Shown here: positions 61,301-64,000 of the stretch, piece after piece
How positions within the stretch are numbered: the first letter of the stretch is position 1
How the letters are laid out: the number at the start of each line of letters is the position of its first letter
NCBI GenBank assembly: GCA_963691815.1
Contig: OY829652.1
Location: forward strand, 19,986,486 to 20,050,485
DNA length: 64,000 nucleotides
Source: Echiichthys vipera
Lineage: Eukaryota; Chordata; Actinopteri; Perciformes; Trachinidae
Direction of reading: 5' to 3'
Made by a program: the position numbers and the translations under genes
The notes under the pieces: model-generated
Database searches by the model: none
Seen by the model: the letters and a program-made list of their open reading frames with translations, nothing else
Told to the model about the DNA's origin: nothing

Positions 61301-63920
61301 TTTCTGTAAAGAAAGCACGTCTAATATTTTTTTTCCTACGAATAAAAGATAATTTTATTTGGTCACAATTTGTCTCTAACTCATTTTGATTTAAAAAAAA
61401 AATTGTTAGAAAATCGTATCATGAACAAAAAATCGTGAACCGCATCAAATTGTGAATTGTGTATCAATCAATCCCTATTTGTCTTTAGGTAAAGCATTCA
61501 CAGTTTACTGGGGGACAGTGACTGACTGGTTTTCAAAATGCTTCTGTTTTTGAATAGGTGTCTGAAAAAGAGTTACCCAAAGGACCTGCCAAGTCTTGGA
61601 GTGGTGTTGATCTACCTAGACGAGGCCCTGTCTGTTATCAAAAGAGCTCTGCGCAGCATCATTGACCACACTCCTAAAAACCTGCTGAAGGAGATTATAA
61701 TGGTCGATGACAATAGCTCTGAAGGTTGGTTGGCTGCTACCTACATACACTTTTTATATTTAAATGTTTTGGGTACTGTCAGGATCTAATATTTGGCATT
61801 ATATAGTACATTCCACATGTTACTTTGTGATTGTAATTTACATTTTTAATGCCATCCAGCAGATGGGAGATGTTGGACATTTCTGCCAGAAATCTCTATG
61901 GTTTAGGCAACAAACTGGATTTTTTGTTTGTTCTTTTACCAAAACCACTTTTTAACTAGCCTAACTCCAAGTAGATTTGTTGCCTAAACTCAATAAAGAC
62001 TTCTGTAAGAAAAGGATCATTTATCCCATGTCAAATTAACTTTCAGCTTTAAAGAAATAGTTAGAGATGTTTGTGAAGTATATTTATTTGTCTACTTGCC
62101 AAGAGTAAGAATAGCATAAAGACTGGAAACAACTAACCATGTTACACACCTCATGTGGTATATCTTGACAAAAATTGAAGTTAACCATTTGTTGTTTACC
62201 AATATAGGAGGTATATACTGTAGATTCAGGAAATTCCAGTACAAAGCTTAACCTCCTGGTAAAACCACAAATGGTATTTTTTTACTTCAGATATTGTACA
62301 CATTTAACAAACAATGTATGTGTTTTATCTAGTTTCTACAAGGTGGACTCGAATCAAACATTAGAAACACTTTTCAGTTTGAGGCAACAGTACATCATCA
62401 CCAACTTGCTCTCAAACTCTTCACGGAAACTGGTATCACTGCCTCGTCTAAACTAGCTATGGTAATCCATAACGCCTGTTCTGCTGTAATCTCAAAACAT
62501 GTGTCCACTTTCTTCTCTCAATTCAGAAAATCTAAAGGGGGAACTTGACACATACATAAAGTCACTGGAGCAGCAGAACCCAAGTCTCCGTATAATGAGA
62601 GTGAGGCACAATCAGCAACAAGGCCTCGCTTACGCCCGGGCTTCTGGATGGAGGGCTGCTACTGCTGATGTGGTGGCCATCCTGGATGCACACATCGAAG
62701 TCCATGAGCTGTGGTAAGAATGAGGGGGGAAAAAATAATTTTATACTCTGGTTTATGTCGAAAAAATGTATGTGTCATATTTGTGAAAGTCTTTAACATC
62801 ATATATAAGTTGCAGCTCTTCTAATTTCCTAAACTTCTTAAACAACATTCAGTTTTCTCAAATGAATTGAGATTCACTTAAAATTCTCAAGTTACACAGG
62901 TAAGCATCCACCAACAAACTGACTCTGGTGAGGTGTTGCCAGCGTTGGCCTGCCTCACATCTTAGCCTTACTTAGAACGCTCTGTTTACACAGCACAAAC
63001 ACGCACACGTGGCGGGACTGGCTATCAAAACCAACTTTAAGCTATAAATATTTGACAATATACCCCTTGACAAGGTTGCCTTTCTAAAATGCTGATCTCA
63101 CGCAGTGCATGAGGCTGGCTTCCTGCATATGCACCCCCCCACCATGTTATTTGTATTTTGTTTTTTTGTTTTTTTGCATTGCTGTCTTGAATTTCTTTCT
63201 TTGTTTTGTATAGTGGCTGAAAATGAACAAAAACTCACCACTGATATAATTAAGGAGCAACCGGCATTCCACAACACATGCAAGCTCCCATTTAAAAGCT
63301 ACCATCAATATGCGGAAAGTGTCAAAGAAATATTCAACCAGCAGTCGTCAGGTTATTCAGTAAAGGACGGTTTGTTGCAGGGATGTGTGATCGGCCTCTT
63401 CTCCATTCCCCTCACGCAGGGCTGAACCACTGCTGACACAGATTAAAGCAGACCGAACGGTGGTGACGTCCCCTGTGTTTGACAAAGTCACCTTTGATGA
63501 GCTCAAGGTTATTCCATACCTTCCAGCGGCACACGCCTTCGACTGGGCTTTATGGTGCATGTATGAGAGTTTTTCAGACGAATACTACAAACTCAACGAC
63601 GGCTCATTGCCTGGAAAGTAAGTTAAAGTGAAATCAATCAGTCTTGTTCCGATTTACACGTGTGTCAAACAAATATAATGGTCTTATTGATCATACCAGG
63701 GTGTACCCTGCCTCACGCCCGATGTCAGCTGGGATCGGCTCCAGCCCCAGCAGCCCCGACAGGGACAAGTGGTTGAAGATGAATGAATGAATGATTTCAT
63801 TTCAGAAGTCCATCTGTCATGGGAATCCTAGTTGCTGACAGGAAGTTTCTAGGAGAAATCGGAGTTCTTGATGAAGGAATGAAAGTGTACGGCGGAGAAA
63901 ATGTTGAGCTGGGAATCCGT
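55364..63920 (+). CDS. galnt8: GALNT8-like GalNAc-transferase, copy C (cut by window)
   Basis: Exons seen: 55364-55568, 60438-60786, 61558-61724, 62527-62713, 63420-63617, 63806-63920. These are 1221 nt (407 codons) in continuous phase; exons 7-11 lie beyond the window. Exon 1 encodes a short basic tail, a signal-anchor (residues 10-26, rich in Phe/Leu/Gly) and the start of an acidic stem. Exon 2 gives a Gln/Lys/Glu-rich, probably coiled-coil stem, then LFVKYGYNVFLSDRLPLDR. The catalytic domain starts in exon 3, with Asp294-Ala-His296 in exon 4. The anchor exon is unrelated at sequence level to that of copy A. The exon 2 stem is 11 codons longer than in copy B. Intron 1 is long (4.9 kb) and repeat-laden. 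Expected to be a Golgi type II enzyme if expressed. Confidence 0.88.
55569..56492. other. Copy C intron 1, first part
   Basis: A+T-rich sequence with a short AATA repeat at about 56048-56065. No exon or clear element was recognised. Confidence 0.6.
56493..57058 (-). mobile_element. Possible piggyBac-type remnant
   Basis: On the minus strand the block starts next to TTAA (57059-57062) with CCCTCCTGTTATACTTAGGG. TTAA is the piggyBac target, and a CCCT start is usual for these TIRs. A 116-codon minus-strand frame (56843-56493) follows, with an acidic Asp/Glu/Ser tract (VSDYETSSSEENE) like the N-terminus of piggyBac transposases. No DDD catalytic region or second end was found. The acidic tract alone is weak evidence. 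Confidence 0.4.
57063..58642. other. Copy C intron 1, middle part
   Basis: From 57063 to about 58100 nothing is recognised. From about 58110 to 58570 the DNA becomes CpG-rich, and one frame contains a Cys-Lys-Ala-Cys-Trp-Lys-Leu-Lys-Lys-Lys stretch reminiscent of a BED-type zinc finger start. It may be a decayed hAT-like transposon. No boundaries were found. Confidence 0.35.
58643..59507 (+). mobile_element. Approx. 0.9-kb dispersed repeat, copy 2 (copy C intron 1)
   Basis: Second copy of the element at 18979-19906, same orientation, beginning ATAGACTGTATAAAAAATGG and ending after TGGATCAACCAGGAAGTC. Several internal indels separate the two copies. After it, to exon 2 at 60438, nothing is recognised except the last 150 bp of intron shared with copy B. 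Confidence 0.8.
60890..61477. mobile_element. hAT/ZBED element inserted in copy C intron 2
   Basis: Starts TAGGGATG and ends ATCCCTA. It is flanked by perfect 8-bp duplications TTTGTCTT (60882-60889 and 61478-61485). Copy B has the undisturbed single TTTGTCTT at the matching place. The interior keeps parts of a BED zinc finger (ACKYCKRLL near 61090) and a downstream ZBED-transposase-like LEPR...SRQHFSQ stretch (about 61166-61215). The rest of the transposase is deleted; 588 bp. Confidence 0.9.
63214..63419 (+). other. Open non-exonic stretch before copy C exon 5
   Basis: After a TAG acceptor-like site at 63211-63213, about 200 bp stay open in one frame (VAENEQKLTTDIIKEQPAF, FKSYHQYAESVKEIFNQQ), then run into exon 5 out of frame. 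The same DNA in copy B (45140-45352) has an indel and a stop early on. Spliced after exon 4, the phase would not fit, so it is unlikely to be a galnt8 exon. It may be a relic of an inserted coding sequence. No family recognised. Confidence 0.35.
63699..63793 (+). mobile_element. L2-like LINE 3' end in copy C intron 5
   Basis: GGGTGTACCCTGCCTCACGC, CAGCTGGGATCGGCTCCAGC and a (GAAT)n tail are the familiar 3' terminus of fish L2-type LINEs. It takes the place of about 130 bp of intron present in copy B. Confidence 0.8.
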
Positions 63921-64000
63921 GTGAGTAAGCATCACCTATCTAACATCAAATCTGAATCCTGATAACACAATCCCAGGCAATCTTGCAGCGAGAAAGAGTA

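Noticed and set aside
63105..63425. 106-codon frame as a galnt8 cassette exon
   Set aside because: Phase after exon 4 does not fit and copy B breaks the frame; reported only as an unexplained open stretch.
1..64000. CRISPR arrays, operons, tRNA or rRNA genes, phage or plasmid modules
   Set aside because: None seen; the window is a spliced vertebrate locus and its repeats are transposons and microsatellites.

Overview
This is a vertebrate nuclear genome window, most likely from a percomorph-type ray-finned fish. The basis is spliced genes with GT-AG introns, DYRK4, NDUFA9 and GALNT8 orthologues, AATAAA poly(A) signals, many microsatellites, and teleost-style repeats (hAT, Harbinger, Tc1, L2-like and other LINE tails, TIR MITEs). 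It contains no bacterial, phage or CRISPR features.

Layout: all recognised genes are on the + strand. 1-9.2 kb is gene-free upstream sequence with two adjacent TIR elements at 4.5-5.8 kb; the second carries a fragment of a RecQ-like helicase ORF. 9.2-10.4 kb holds an orphan near-copy of the DYRK4 first coding exon and a CpG-richer likely promoter. 10408-21519 is dyrk4, a protein kinase (14 coding exons, 617 aa). 24348-31831 is ndufa9, a complex I accessory subunit (11 coding exons, 381 aa). From 32.7 kb to the right edge is a tandem array of GALNT8-type polypeptide GalNAc-transferases. Copy A (32727-40082) is complete, with 11 exons and 594 aa. Copy B (exons 2-11, 41459-48048) is open throughout but has no visible exon 1. 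Copy C (exon 1 at 55364, exons 2-6 at 60438-63920) runs off the window.

The order dyrk4-ndufa9-galnt8 matches human 12p13, except that AKAP3, which lies between DYRK4 and NDUFA9 in human, is not seen. The genes are neighbours by synteny, not a pathway: DYRK4 is a cytoplasmic/nuclear kinase, NDUFA9 is mitochondrial, and GALNT8-like proteins are Golgi type II membrane enzymes.

The most interesting part is the galnt8 array. B and C are about 99% identical in exons 3-6, yet B has lost or never had exon 1. Each copy has its own intron insertions, including a hAT element with a perfect 8-bp target duplication in C and an exact empty site in B. No novel multi-gene system was found. The best leads are this recent duplication, the RecQ-carrying TIR element, the orphan dyrk4 exon and a Harbinger Myb-like ORF. 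Exon coordinates were derived by hand from splice sites, reading phase and remembered family sequence; no alignment or search was run.
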